A DNA stretch of 42,491 nt from Rikenella sp. (GTDB taxonomy: Bacteria; Bacteroidota; Bacteroidia; Bacteroidales; Rikenellaceae), in contig JAIDFC010000031.1 of the NCBI GenBank assembly GCA_029054535.1, positions 1 through 42,491 of the forward strand, given 5' to 3'. A model generated the notes under the pieces. That model ran no database searches, had not been told where the DNA came from, and worked only from the letters and a program-made list of their open reading frames with translations. Both the position numbers and the translations under genes were made by a program. Positions 26,214-35,057 of the stretch are shown here, one piece after another (the stretch's first letter is position 1; each line of letters opens with the position of its first letter).

Positions 26214-28514
26214 ATGAGATTCAAACACACGCTTCTCTACCAAACGATCGGCCTCGGCCTGTTGGCGGGCGGAGTGCTGACCGCTTGCACGGGCGGAGCC
26301 GCGGACCAGAGCGACGACCTGGCCCGGTACGTCGATCCCCGGATCGGATCGGCAGGACACGGACACGTTTTCGTCGGGGCCAACGTTCCGTTCGGCGGGG
26401 TACAACTCGGACCGACCAACATCACGCAAGGTTGGGACTGGTGTTCGGGGTATCATGCCAGCGACACCACCGTGGTGGGCTTCGCGCACACCCACCTGAG
26501 CGGGACCGGGATCGGCGACAAGGGAGACATTCTGTTGATGCCGCTGACGGGGCGCGTTTCGACGCCGGTCAAGGCGGCGAACTACCTGTCGACCTACTCG
26601 CACGCGCGGGAAGAGGCGCAGGCGGGTTATTACCGGACCCATCTGGATCGGTACGGCGTGGATGCCGAGCTGACCGCTACGGCTCGGACCGGTTTCCATC
26701 GGTACACCTTCCCGGCCACGGATTCGGCCCGCGTGCTGGTGAACCTCTTCAACGGCATCGGCTGGGACGCGGCCGATCAACTGCGCCTGGTGGCGGCCAA
26801 CGACTCCACGATCGAAGGGTACCGGATGTCGCGGGGTTGGGCGCCGGACGACCGGGTCTACTTCGTGGCCGAATTTTCGCGACCGTTCAGCGGGATGACT
26901 GTGTATGCCGACACGACGGTCGTTCCGGCCCGCGACGGGCGGCCGGAACGGACCGTCGTCGTGCCGCAGGCTTATGGGGTGCTCGACTTCGGGGCGTTGC
27001 CCGAAGGGGGGCAGATCGAAGCGCGCGTGGCGATCTCCGGGGTGAGCGTGGCCGGGGCGAAAGTCAACCTCGCCACCGAAGCGAAACGCGGCGACGGACA
27101 GGTGCGCTCGTTCGACGAGACCCGCGCGGAGGCGCGACAAGCCTGGAACGATCTGCTGGGCCACATGCGCGTCGAGTCGAACGATACGGCGCGGCTGCGG
27201 ACCTTCTATACGGCGGTTTATCACGCCTCGTTCTTCCCGGCGATCTTCAGCGACGCCACGGGCGAGTATCGCCGCGCCGACGGGTATCCCTCCAGGGACA
27301 CGAGCGACATCTACACGATCTTCTCGCTGTGGGACACCTACCGTTCGGCCCATCCGCTCTTCACGATCACCGCGCCGGAACGGGTCGGAGCCTTCGTGAA
27401 CAGCTTCATCCGCATCTTCGAGCAGCAGGGGAAGGTGCCGGTGTGGCACCTGGCGGGTAACGAAACCAATTGCATGGTGGGCGTTCCGTCCGTACAGGTC
27501 ATTGCGGACGCGATCCTGAAAGATATTCCGGGCTTCGACGTCGACAAGGCGTACAGCGCGATCGCCCTCTACTCGCGGCTCGATGAAAACGGTCTGAAAG
27601 AGGTTCGCGAACGGGGCTATATCCCGGCCGACGGCCAATGGGAATCGGTGGCCAAAGCACTGGAATACTGCATCAGCGACTGGAGCATCGCCCAGGCGGC
27701 CAAAAAGCTCGGGCGACAGGAGGATTACGAATACTTCCTCGAACGGTCGAAGAACTACCGCCACTACTTCGACACGACGGACCGCTTCATGAAGGGTCGG
27801 CTGGCGGACGGCAGCTGGCGGACACCATTCAACCCGCTCTACTCGACCCACCGCGAGGACGATTACTGCGAGGGGAACGCTTGGCAATATACGTGGCTCG
27901 TGCCACACGATTTCGAGGGATTGTTCGCGCTCTTCCCCTCGCCGGAGGCTGCGGAAGCGAAGCTCGACAGCACGTTCGCCGTACCGTACGACGGCGGTCC
28001 CAACGCCTCTCCGGACATCTCGGGACTCATCGGCCAGTACGCGCAGGGCAACGAACCGAACCATTCGACGATCTACGCCTATGCCTACCTGGGTAAGCAG
28101 TGGAAGACGGCGCGGTTGGCACGGCAAATCATGGACGAGTTCTTCACGGATCGGGTGGACGGCCTGTGCGGCAACGAAGATTGCGGCCAGATGTCGGCCT
28201 GGTATGTCTTCAACGCGTTGGGATTCTACCCGGCCAATCCGGTCAACGGGGCTTTCGTGCTGGGGAGTCCGGTGTTCGACCGGGTAACGTTCCCGGTGTC
28301 GGACGGACGGACTTTCACGGTGGTGGCCGAGAACAACGGACCGCAGAACATCTACATCCAGTCGGCCGTGCTGAACGGGAAACCTTACACCAAGGCATAC
28401 ATCACCTATCGCGATATTATGGACGGGGGTGAGTTGAGGCTGGTGATGGGTCCGGAGCCGAACGAGTCGTTCGGCGCGGCGACGGAGGATCGGCCGCGGT
28501 CGGAGATGCAATAG
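26214..28514 (+). CDS. GH92 family alpha-mannosidase lipoprotein
   Basis: A 766-residue glycoside hydrolase of family 92, calcium-dependent exo-acting alpha-mannosidases that trim host N-glycans and yeast mannan. The lipobox LTAC gives Cys25 as the lipidation site. Family blocks are YVDPRIGSAGHGHVFVGANVPFG, GFAHTHLSGTG, SLWDTYRSAHPL, LAGNETNCMVG, YCEGNAWQYTW, GNEPNHS and FGNEDCGQMSAWYVF-like NEDCGQMSAWYVF. The length is normal. The ATG at 26214 is chosen because the signal peptide begins there and a TATCTTTG promoter lies just upstream; the earlier in-frame codons overlap the esterase gene. It ends before a strong terminator at 28534. Confidence 0.95.
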   Translation: MRFKHTLLYQTIGLGLLAGGVLTACTGGAADQSDDLARYVDPRIGSAGHGHVFVGANVPFGGVQLGPTNITQGWDWCSGYHASDTTVVGFAHTHLSGTGIGDKGDILLMPLTGRVSTPVKAANYLSTYSHAREEAQAGYYRTHLDRYGVDAELTATARTGFHRYTFPATDSARVLVNLFNGIGWDAADQLRLVAANDSTIEGYRMSRGWAPDDRVYFVAEFSRPFSGMTVYADTTVVPARDGRPERTVVVPQAYGVLDFGALPEGGQIEARVAISGVSVAGAKVNLATEAKRGDGQVRSFDETRAEARQAWNDLLGHMRVESNDTARLRTFYTAVYHASFFPAIFSDATGEYRRADGYPSRDTSDIYTIFSLWDTYRSAHPLFTITAPERVGAFVNSFIRIFEQQGKVPVWHLAGNETNCMVGVPSVQVIADAILKDIPGFDVDKAYSAIALYSRLDENGLKEVRERGYIPADGQWESVAKALEYCISDWSIAQAAKKLGRQEDYEYFLERSKNYRHYFDTTDRFMKGRLADGSWRTPFNPLYSTHREDDYCEGNAWQYTWLVPHDFEGLFALFPSPEAAEAKLDSTFAVPYDGGPNASPDISGLIGQYAQGNEPNHSTIYAYAYLGKQWKTARLARQIMDEFFTDRVDGLCGNEDCGQMSAWYVFNALGFYPANPVNGAFVLGSPVFDRVTFPVSDGRTFTVVAENNGPQNIYIQSAVLNGKPYTKAYITYRDIMDGGELRLVMGPEPNESFGAATEDRPRSEMQ

Positions 28515-28533
28515 CGGCGGGGATGATGCGACG

Positions 28534-28578
28534 AAACACGGTGCAAATTTTCGGAAATTTGCACCGTGTTTTCTTTTT
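28534..28578 (+). terminator. Rho-independent terminator after GH92 gene
   Basis: A 17-bp perfect stem (28534-28550 with 28555-28571) closed by the tetraloop TCGG is followed by a T-rich tract, TCTTTTT. The A-rich left arm would also let it work on the other strand, but no gene needs it there. Confidence 0.85.
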
Positions 28579-28580
28579 GC

Positions 28581-28588
28581 TACCTTTG
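28581..28588 (+). promoter_or_regulatory. TACCTTTG promoter of the structured leader and lipoprotein
   Basis: This exact -7 consensus lies directly after the GH92 terminator and about 270 bases before the lipoprotein ATG at 28858. It implies a 5' leader of about 260 bases, which contains the four-helix fold at 28644-28808. Confidence 0.6.
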
Positions 28589-28643
28589 TTCGTATTCAAA
28601 CCGACTTGCCGATGAGATAAACCCTCTTTGTTAGGACATACAT

Positions 28644-28808
28644 AAAAGCGTTTAGCTTCACTTTTTGCTATCCGAAACTTAGACACTTTCATTAGCAACC
28701 AAAAGTAAAGCGGTAACGCTCACGTGGCGACACGTGGGCTTTACTTATTTGGTTGCATAGGTAGTCTAAGACCTCGGATAGCAAATAAGATTCAAGGCCC
28801 ACGCTTTT
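28644..28808 (+). ncRNA. Strongly structured 5' leader RNA, candidate cis-regulator
   Basis: Four nested helices can be read directly. P0 AAAAGCGT (28644-28651) pairs with ACGCTTTT (28801-28808). P1 TTTGCTATCCGA (28664-28675) pairs with TCGGATAGCAAA (28774-28785), 12 perfect pairs. P2 CTTAGAC (28678-28684) pairs with GTCTAAG (28764-28770). P3 GCAACCAAAAGTAAAGC (28695-28711) pairs with 28738-28756 with a small bulge. The tip is CACGTG-GCGA-CACGTG (28721-28736), a GNRA-type tetraloop. A T-rich stretch and then the lipoprotein ATG follow. It does not match a riboswitch class I can name. It could be a riboswitch, a protein-binding leader or an independent small RNA. Confidence 0.65.
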
Positions 28809-28857
28809 TGTTTGTATACATTTCCTTTTTTACTCACCAAAAACAAACAAAAAAGCC

Positions 28858-30156
28858 ATGAGAAAAATCCTTCTCTTGTTGAGTCTCGGCCTCGTCGCCC
28901 TGACCGGATGTAAGAAAGATTCGACCCCGTCGTTGGTCGAAACCCCCGTTTTACCACCTGCCACCGAAACATTCGCGCCCGGAGCATCGGTAACTATCAA
29001 GGGATCGGGCTTCACCGCCGCGGACGAAATCTGGTTCCGCGCTCAGACCAAAGCCACGGACGACATTCAGGCTACGATCACCAAACAGACTGCCACCGAA
29101 ATCACCTTTATCGTCCCGCAGGGACTTCCGGCGGGCGAACAGACCGTTCTGCTCAAACGCGACGACCAGGAGATGCCTCTCGGCAAAATTACCGTAGCCG
29201 AAGCGACTACTTCCACCAAGCTCTATGCAATCGGTTCAACTGACGACAGTGATACCGAGGTTCTTTGGGAGATCGACAAAACCACAGGCGAACTGACCGA
29301 AATCGTAAAGTTGCCAACTGAATCCAATGAGGATTCGTTTGAATCTCCTGTAGTGGACCCGACCAACGGCAATATCTATCTCTATCAATGGATTGAAACA
29401 ACAGATGCGCTCGATCTGTATCGTATAAACCCGGCTAACAAAATGCTTGAAAAAATCGGGCGACTAAAAGAGGGAAACGAAGATACTCACTATGATTTGT
29501 GTGTGATTGATAACCGGTTGCATGCTTTGATCGAAAAAGAACAGTATGAAAACGAAGATAATCAAGAGACATTCTACTCTTTAGTTGCGATAGACCCGAA
29601 TACCGCCGAACAAACCTTAGTCGCCGATTTCGGATCGCTGCACCAGGCCCTGAATATTCCACTTTCCGTATCTGCCGGTTTAGATGGTGTCGGAAAATTT
29701 TTCGGCTATGATATGGCTACGAAAAGTTTAATTGTACCGATATTTAAGGATGTAGAGGGCGATTGTTGGCAATTAACTCGATTCGACATTGTCAACCAAA
29801 AGATTATCCCCGGAGTCGGGAGTTCTGACAATTACATATCTCTTTTCGTGAAAGATAGCAAGGCTTGTGGGGCATTCTATAATGACGACATAAACACTGT
29901 CGATTTTCGATTAATCGACACGGAAAATCTGACGATCGGCGAATCGCTGGGAAGTGCTTTCACGGGGAGTAACAATAAATTCTTTGGGGAGACTTGGGGT
30001 TACGATGCTGCCACGGGTAAAGGCTACACGACAATGGATTTTGAAAATTCTTCGGACGAGTATAGTGTCTTCGGTGCTTTCGACTTCAATTCCAAGGAGT
30101 TCAAAGAAATCAAGAAATACACCAATGGCATTGTGCTGTGGACGATTTTTAATTAG
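28858..30156 (+). CDS. IPT/TIG-domain surface lipoprotein with propeller-like repeats
   Basis: A 432-residue lipoprotein. The lipobox LTGC gives Cys18. Residues about 30-118 form an IPT/TIG Ig-like domain (ETFAPGASVTIKGSGFTAADEIWF ... VPQGLPAGEQTVLLKRDD). The remainder has repeats of the kind 'LYAIGSTDDSDTEVLWEIDKTTGELTEI' and 'FYSLVAIDPNTAEQTLV', which suggest a beta-propeller. Such proteins sit on the cell surface; ligand unknown. Codon use shifts from GC-rich in the first 120 codons to more AT-rich later, hinting at a mosaic origin. It is preceded by a long structured leader and followed by a perfect terminator. Confidence 0.78.
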   Translation: MRKILLLLSLGLVALTGCKKDSTPSLVETPVLPPATETFAPGASVTIKGSGFTAADEIWFRAQTKATDDIQATITKQTATEITFIVPQGLPAGEQTVLLKRDDQEMPLGKITVAEATTSTKLYAIGSTDDSDTEVLWEIDKTTGELTEIVKLPTESNEDSFESPVVDPTNGNIYLYQWIETTDALDLYRINPANKMLEKIGRLKEGNEDTHYDLCVIDNRLHALIEKEQYENEDNQETFYSLVAIDPNTAEQTLVADFGSLHQALNIPLSVSAGLDGVGKFFGYDMATKSLIVPIFKDVEGDCWQLTRFDIVNQKIIPGVGSSDNYISLFVKDSKACGAFYNDDINTVDFRLIDTENLTIGESLGSAFTGSNNKFFGETWGYDAATGKGYTTMDFENSSDEYSVFGAFDFNSKEFKEIKKYTNGIVLWTIFN

Positions 30157-30179
30157 CGGGTAGGAGCGCGAACGAAGAC

Positions 30180-30211
30180 GGGGCTGTTTGTTTTGTAAAA
30201 CAAACAGCCCC
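30180..30211. terminator. Bidirectional terminator between convergent genes
   Basis: GGGGCTGTTTGTTTT (30180-30194) pairs exactly with AAAACAAACAGCCCC (30197-30211) around a GT loop. The arms carry A- and T-runs in both orientations. It sits between the converging lipoprotein gene and the outer-membrane protein gene. Confidence 0.75.
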
Positions 30212-30518
30212 GCTCGCTTTTCCCGCCTGGTATCCCGCAGCACAGGGCCGGAGCCAGCGCGGGCAAAACCGAGCTGGCGAGGGTTGCGCCCGTCGCCGGG
30301 GGTGGCGCCGGGGCGCTGTGCCTACGGCACGCAAAAATCCAATTCTCTCGTTTTCGGCCTTGCGCCCCCCAATCGTCCCCTCCGCAAGCTGCGTTCCGAA
30401 AGCCCATACTCGAAAACCGCAATCGAAAGATTGCGCATTCCTTGCAGGCGGCTCCCGAAAATCCTAATCGCTCGCAGCCGTCGCCCGCCCGACATGCAAG
30501 CCCTCCCGCCGCCCCCAG
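30212..30518. repeat. Intergenic hairpin-repeat island 4
   Basis: This short island has the phrase CGCCGGGGGTGGCGCCGG, also found at 4820-4837, followed by the hairpin GTGCC-TAC-GGCAC (30318-30330). Other repeats (CTTGCAGGCGGC near 30443) match those at 32481. No gene is seen. Confidence 0.6.
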
Positions 30519-31493
30519 CTACAACGCCCGGTGGCCGACCGGACGGGAAAACGACTTGTTGAACAACCAGTTGACCCCGATCATGCTGTAATACTCGAAA
30601 TTGGACTTGTAGAGTACCACAAGACTCTTTTCGTAGTCCATGCGACACGAAACCGTGATCGCCAGGTTTCGGAGCAGCGTAACGCTCGCATCCACCTCCG
30701 CCACCCAGTGCGGATAGTGGTGCCGCATCCGCGGATAACGCTCCGTAACCGCACGGGGATAGGGATTCAGCAAACCCTCCTGGATGTAGCTGCCGATGTT
30801 GATCTGCAACCGTTTGAGCACCTTCAGCTGAAGGTCCACGTAGAGCATCGCCTTGAGGTCGAAAAACCGGTAGTACTGTCCCTTGTGGAGCCGCAGACGC
30901 TCGTTCACGAAAGCGATCTGCTCCTGTTTGGCGGGCGAGAGCTTGGCGATGTCGGCGGTGTTGTACATGTCCCAATTCTCGAAACTCGCCACCGGCCCCA
31001 GGCCGAAACTGAAGCCGAACCATTTGTTCTGGTAGTGCCACGGGCTGACCATCCCGCCGATCTGCAAGGCACCGCGCAACCCCCGGTCGCTGTTGGCGTT
31101 GAAGAAGAGCAACGGCATGAACTGCACGGTATGTGCCTGAAGCTCGCCGGTCGTCGGATCGACCCGATATTTGCCTATCGTGGGATTGAACAAGAGCGTC
31201 GTTTTACGCCCGAACCCACCGTCGTCTTTCTGTTCCCAAAACTGGCGCGCATAGAAACTATACTCCGTCCGCTGGTTGATGTACCGAAACTTGGCCGAAG
31301 CCAAAAGCGTGATGTCGGTCTGTTTGTTGTCCTGGTCGTTGCTGACGGTCATCTGCATCCCCACCAGCCCCGATAACAGCCGCGGAGCGGCGCTGTCGAA
31401 AACGAACGTAGTGATCTGCTTGACCTGTCCGTAACCGGCGGTTACGGACAAGACCAATACGAAAAACAGGAGTATCGGATATTGCCATCGCAT
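30519..31493 (-). CDS. Predicted outer-membrane beta-barrel protein
   Basis: A protein of 324 residues beginning with a clear signal peptide (MRWQYPILLFFVLVLSVTAGYG, cleavage near GQ). The mature part has alternating polar and hydrophobic strands, many aromatics at strand ends (YSFYARQFW, WHYQNKWFGFSFGLG, FEYYSMIGVNWLFNKSF), and thus looks like a 10-14 strand porin-like barrel. I do not recognise the family. The start at 31493 is chosen because the signal begins there; the upstream frame runs into repeat sequence. It is alone between two islands and has no clear TAnnTTTG promoter. Confidence 0.7.
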   Translation of the reverse strand: MRWQYPILLFFVLVLSVTAGYGQVKQITTFVFDSAAPRLLSGLVGMQMTVSNDQDNKQTDITLLASAKFRYINQRTEYSFYARQFWEQKDDGGFGRKTTLLFNPTIGKYRVDPTTGELQAHTVQFMPLLFFNANSDRGLRGALQIGGMVSPWHYQNKWFGFSFGLGPVASFENWDMYNTADIAKLSPAKQEQIAFVNERLRLHKGQYYRFFDLKAMLYVDLQLKVLKRLQINIGSYIQEGLLNPYPRAVTERYPRMRHHYPHWVAEVDASVTLLRNLAITVSCRMDYEKSLVVLYKSNFEYYSMIGVNWLFNKSFSRPVGHRAL

Positions 31494-31589
31494 GATTTCG
31501 AGTCGCTCGTATACCCCGCACCTAACAACTTTCATTCCATAATTCGGTCTTTTTTCGCCTTTTTGGGGGAGGCCGGCGATGCACCGTTT

Positions 31590-31796
31590 TACCCGACTCC
31601 GGTCCGCGTGCCCGCGGTGGGGTGCCGCTGGGCACTCCAACCGGGAGTTTGCTCGGAAAGCCTCCGCTGGCGGCGGGCACAGTGCAATTCCCTTTGAAAA
31701 ATGGGAATATTCTTCACTTCGGCTGCGATATTTTTCTCGCCCGGCAGGCCAGGTTGGTGTGCCCAGCGGCACCGTTGACTCCGGGAATGGGGAGAG
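31590..31796 (+). pseudogene. Decayed FISUMP-like 3' fragment, copy C
   Basis: The stretch starts with a FYP-like TTTTACCCGACTCCGG, as intact copies do, and ends in CCGGGAATGGGGAGAGG, a two-base variant of the shared CCAGGAATAGGGAGAGG 3' flank. Between them the frame is lost. The section ATTTTTCTCGCCCGGCAGG also occurs in copy E (35411-35429). Confidence 0.45.
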
Positions 31797-31855
31797 GTTT
31801 ACTGGCCTGCTGATCGAGAAAGCTCGACACTCGAATCGGGTCATTCGGTCGATAA

Positions 31856-32047
31856 AACCCGGCTCCGGGCGACCGCTATCGTGATAATGGTCGGTTGTAT
31901 CGCGTCGGCGTCAGCGGGTTCAGTTGGTCGTCGTTCGCATCGGGCTACAATAGCTACTACTTATACTTCCACCTCGGCGAGATTCACCCCAATTACGACG
32001 GTAGCTATCGGGCAAGCGCTCTTCAGCTGCGTTGCCTCCAGGAATAG
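31856..32047 (+). pseudogene. Orphan 3' cassette of a FISUMP-type protein, copy D
   Basis: Sixty-three codons run from NPAPGDRYRDNG through GVSGFSWSSFASGYNSYYLYF to QLRCLQE and TAG (32045-32047). A TAA lies directly in front of the first codon, so this cannot be translated as part of a longer upstream protein. The sequence keeps every hallmark of the FISUMP C-terminus, yet differs from copies A and B at most inner positions. It is followed by GGGAGAGG and at once by the hairpin GTGCCGAGCGGCAC. Confidence 0.72.
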
Positions 32048-32523
32048 GGAGAGGTGCCGAGCGGCACGCGAAAACTGAACTTTGCTCCGGAAACTTTTGC
32101 TGGCGGTCGACCTATTTCTGCTCAAGGAAAACCGCGACCGGCGGTCGCGCGGGCCAGCCGCCGCCCAACGGCTGGCTCCGCAACTCGACGGAGCTCGTTG
32201 CGGCTCCATCCAGCGGCAGGCCCGAAAACAACATTGAAACAGCCTCTGCGCGTCGCCCGCCTTACTTCAAGATCTCCCCATGACGAGCCGAAGCCACCCC
32301 CGGCGAAAGGCCTGGTGCCGCTCGGCACCCGAAAATTGGAGCTTGCTCGAAACACTTCCGCTGGCGTCGGCTCTGTTCACCATTCTCCCGAAACAAACCG
32401 CGCCTGCAAGGCGCGCGGATCGCCGCCTCCCCACGCGGCGGACCGCAACCCTGAATCGCTGACGCGAGGATTGCGTTCCTTGCAGGCGGCAATCCAGAGC
32501 CTCTAAAAAATCCACCGCAGCCG

Positions 32524-33888
32524 TCAATCGAAACAGAGGCGTTGTCCGCGGACCGTTTCGTCGACTCCCCCCGCTTCGGTGTCGTAAACCCGAGCGCCGT
32601 TCACGAACGTCGCTCGGACCCTGGCCGTGAGCGTGAGCCCCTCCAACGGCGACCAGCCGCACTTCGACAAGATACGTTCCCCCGGCTCTCCGTTTTCGCG
32701 ACGCACGACCCAGGGCGTATCCAGGTCGACGACAGCGATATCCGCCCAGTATCCCGGCCGCAGAAACCCACGTTCCGAGATTCGGAACAGTCGAGCCGGC
32801 GCGTGGCACATCCGCTCGACCACCTGGGGCACCGTAAAGATCCCTCCGGCCGCCAGCGTCAGCATCGCCGGAAGCGAGTGTTGTACGAGCGGTCCGCCGG
32901 AAGGGGCCGAGAGATAAGGGTTCTGCTTTTCGGCCAACAGATGCGGAGCATGATCCGTCGCCACCACATCCGCCAATCCGCTCCGCACCGCCGCCCGCAG
33001 CGCGTCCCGATCCGAAGCCGACTTCACCGCCGGATTCCACTTGATAAGGTTTCCCCGCTCGGCATAGTCCGCCGCGCTGAACCACAGATGATGAACACAC
33101 ACCTCGTTCGTGATGCGTTTCTCTTCGATCGGTCGGTCCGCCTCGAAGAGAGTCAGCTCCCGCGCCGTACTGAGGTGGAGCACATGGAGTCTCCCGCCAT
33201 ATCGGTGGGCCAGTTCGACCGCATGAGCCGTCGAACGGTAGCAGGCCTCTGCGCTCCGGATGAACGGGTGCATCGCCGTCGGAATCCGGTCGCCGAAAGC
33301 CGCCCGAGCCGAAGCGAGGTTGGCTCGAATCGTCGCCTCGTCCTCGCAGTGAGTCGCCACCAGCACCGGCGAACGACGGAAAATCCCGGCCAGCGTCTCC
33401 TCGTTGTCCACCAGCATGTTCCCCGTCGACGACCCCATGAAAACCTTCACCCCGCAAATCCGATGCGGGTCGATCCGCTCGATCTCGGCCAGGTTTTCGT
33501 TCGTCGCCCCCAGGTAGAACGAGTAGTTCACGGCCGACACCTCGGCCGCGCGGGCGTACTTCTCCTCCAACAGGTCGAGCGTCGTGGCCGGCGGACGCGT
33601 ATTGGGCATCTCCATGTAGGAGGTAACCCCTCCGGCCGCGGCCGCTCGCGATTCGGTGAAAATTTCAGCTTTCTCGGTAAGCCCCGGTTCGCGGAAATGA
33701 ACCTGATCGTCGATCACGCCCGGCATCACCAAAGCCCCCTGCGCATCGAAAACTTCGGTCGCTCCGTCCCGCACCTCCTCCGGACACGCCCCCTCCCCTA
33801 CCCGACCGATCCGCTGGCCGTCGACCGTCAGCCAACCGCGATACGTACGCCCTTCGTTGCAAAGCAACGCATTATTTATCAGCAACAT
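32524..33888 (-). CDS. pyrC: Dihydroorotase, class I, Bacteroidetes form
   Basis: A 454-residue amidohydrolase that cyclises carbamoyl-aspartate to dihydroorotate in pyrimidine synthesis. Metal-site motifs are IDDQVHFREPG, GVKVFMGSSTG (carboxylated lysine), VATHCEDEA, LHVLHLSTA and VVATDHAPH. Gln replaces the first His of the usual HxH, as is common in Bacteroidetes dihydroorotases. The C-terminal WSPLEG and TFVNG strands are typical. It lies 35 bases downstream of the sensor kinase gene, so the two are probably co-transcribed. Confidence 0.92.
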   Translation of the reverse strand: MLLINNALLCNEGRTYRGWLTVDGQRIGRVGEGACPEEVRDGATEVFDAQGALVMPGVIDDQVHFREPGLTEKAEIFTESRAAAAGGVTSYMEMPNTRPPATTLDLLEEKYARAAEVSAVNYSFYLGATNENLAEIERIDPHRICGVKVFMGSSTGNMLVDNEETLAGIFRRSPVLVATHCEDEATIRANLASARAAFGDRIPTAMHPFIRSAEACYRSTAHAVELAHRYGGRLHVLHLSTARELTLFEADRPIEEKRITNEVCVHHLWFSAADYAERGNLIKWNPAVKSASDRDALRAAVRSGLADVVATDHAPHLLAEKQNPYLSAPSGGPLVQHSLPAMLTLAAGGIFTVPQVVERMCHAPARLFRISERGFLRPGYWADIAVVDLDTPWVVRRENGEPGERILSKCGWSPLEGLTLTARVRATFVNGARVYDTEAGGVDETVRGQRLCFD

Positions 33889-33923
33889 ATATCTTACTTA
33901 TTGATCGTTTCTCTACTCGACGG

Positions 33924-34889
33924 TTATTTGGCTGGAATCCGCACCAGCACCCGTGTTCCTCCGCCTCCGGGCCGACTGTCGAGGGTCAGCTCGCCGCGGA
34001 TCGAACTGATCCGCGACGCGATGTTCGACAATCCCATCCCATCGTATTCCGCCTCGGGGTCGAAACCGACGCCGTCGTCTTCGACCGTGGCCGTAATCCA
34101 CTCCCGATCGCGCCGGATATCGATCGTCAGCCGACCGGCCCGAGCGTGTTTCAAGGCATTGTTAATCAGCTCGCAGACCACCCGATAGAGGATCACCTCG
34201 CGATCCGCCTCAAACCGCGCCTCGCGAAGCTCGCCCGGACGAAACTCGATCCGAGTGGTCGGACACATCGGCTGGAGTTTGCGGATAAAGGTACTCAGCG
34301 CCCGCGCCACCCCGAAATTATTCAACACGTGCGGACTCAAGTTGTTGGAGATCTCCGTAAGCCCCTTGACAGCTTCGTTGATGACATACTCGGTATTGGC
34401 CAATATCTCGCGCTGGGTATCGTTCATCGGTTGGGTCGAGAGGGCCGAAATGCTCATCCGAACGGACGACAACAACGGACCCAGCCCGTCGTGCAGCTCT
34501 TTCGAGATGATCTGCCGCTGGTTCTCCTCGGCCCGGATGACGGCGCTCAAAACGCGTTTTTCACTGTTCCGCCGCCGCTCCTCGCGCAGCGCGAGGTAGT
34601 TCAGGATCTTTTTGACCATAAAAACCCCGACGGCGAAACACAGCGACGTCGCAATCCCCACCCAAACATAATACTCCTCACGCATCACCATGATACTGGT
34701 CCGCCCGCCGGTCAACGCCGAAAGCTGGCGGGCGAACTCATCGAACCGCATCACGCACATCAACACCAGCGCGATCGTGAACAGAATCCACGACGAGTTG
34801 AACTTCGTGGTGTGCGTCAAACGAACGGCGACGCCGGCCGCAAAGATCTGCAACACGATCGATATGACTAACAGAAAAAGGAGTACCAT
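33924..34889 (-). CDS. Orphan sensor histidine kinase (HisKA_3 type)
   Basis: A 321-residue inner-membrane kinase. Helices at about 2-22, 31-48 and 74-93 surround a short outside loop. The HisKA_3 dimerisation domain has ELHDGLGPLLSSVR with phospho-accepting His133. The ATPase domain follows with ELINNALKHA (N box), VEDDGVGF (G1) and DGMGLSNIASR (G2). Such NarX/DesK-type kinases usually pair with a LuxR-type regulator, which is not next to it. Its ATG lies only 10 bases from a TATCTTTA element, so its mRNA would be almost leaderless. Confidence 0.9.
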   Translation of the reverse strand: MVLLFLLVISIVLQIFAAGVAVRLTHTTKFNSSWILFTIALVLMCVMRFDEFARQLSALTGGRTSIMVMREEYYVWVGIATSLCFAVGVFMVKKILNYLALREERRRNSEKRVLSAVIRAEENQRQIISKELHDGLGPLLSSVRMSISALSTQPMNDTQREILANTEYVINEAVKGLTEISNNLSPHVLNNFGVARALSTFIRKLQPMCPTTRIEFRPGELREARFEADREVILYRVVCELINNALKHARAGRLTIDIRRDREWITATVEDDGVGFDPEAEYDGMGLSNIASRISSIRGELTLDSRPGGGGTRVLVRIPAK

Positions 34890-34899
34890 GATACGACGC

Positions 34900-34907
34900 T
34901 AAAGATA
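34900..34907 (-). promoter_or_regulatory. -7-like element TATCTTTA before the kinase gene
   Basis: On the minus strand TATCTTTA differs from TAnnTTTG in the last base. It is placed 10 bases before the ATG, the same geometry as at 750-766. It would drive the kinase and dihydroorotase genes. Confidence 0.45.
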
Positions 34908-35057
34908 GGGATTTTTCCGTTCCGCATGCGGAAATCTGTCCGACGGAATGTCTCGCCCGTGATTTTTCCTCCCGACAGAGGCCCGATTCAAGGGACGCGC
35001 GCGCCCATCGGGCATTTTATTGGGGTAGACACAGCCCGGCTCGAGGACCCAGCGGCC

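Larger units (their letters stand above)
31560..32520. repeat. Intergenic hairpin-repeat island 5
   Basis: There is no intact gene in this kilobase. It holds two FISUMP-like 3' fragments on the plus strand (31590-31796 decayed, 31856-32047 open), then hairpin modules: GTGCC-GAGC-GGCAC at about 32054-32067, GCGACC-GGC-GGTCGC at 32134-32148 and GCGCCT-GCA-AGGCGC at 32400-32414, each followed by a GCCGCC..CGGC type second stem and CCGCAA. The modules are inverted compared with islands 1-3 and follow the 3' end of the minus-strand dihydroorotase gene. Confidence 0.72.

Noticed and set aside
26037..28511. An 824-codon open frame antisense to the GH92 gene (and similar long antisense frames at 5430-7007, 23980-25758 and 739-1809)
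   Set aside because: They lie wholly opposite well-supported genes, lack protein-family motifs and signals, and are the usual result of GC-rich codon use in the opposite strand.
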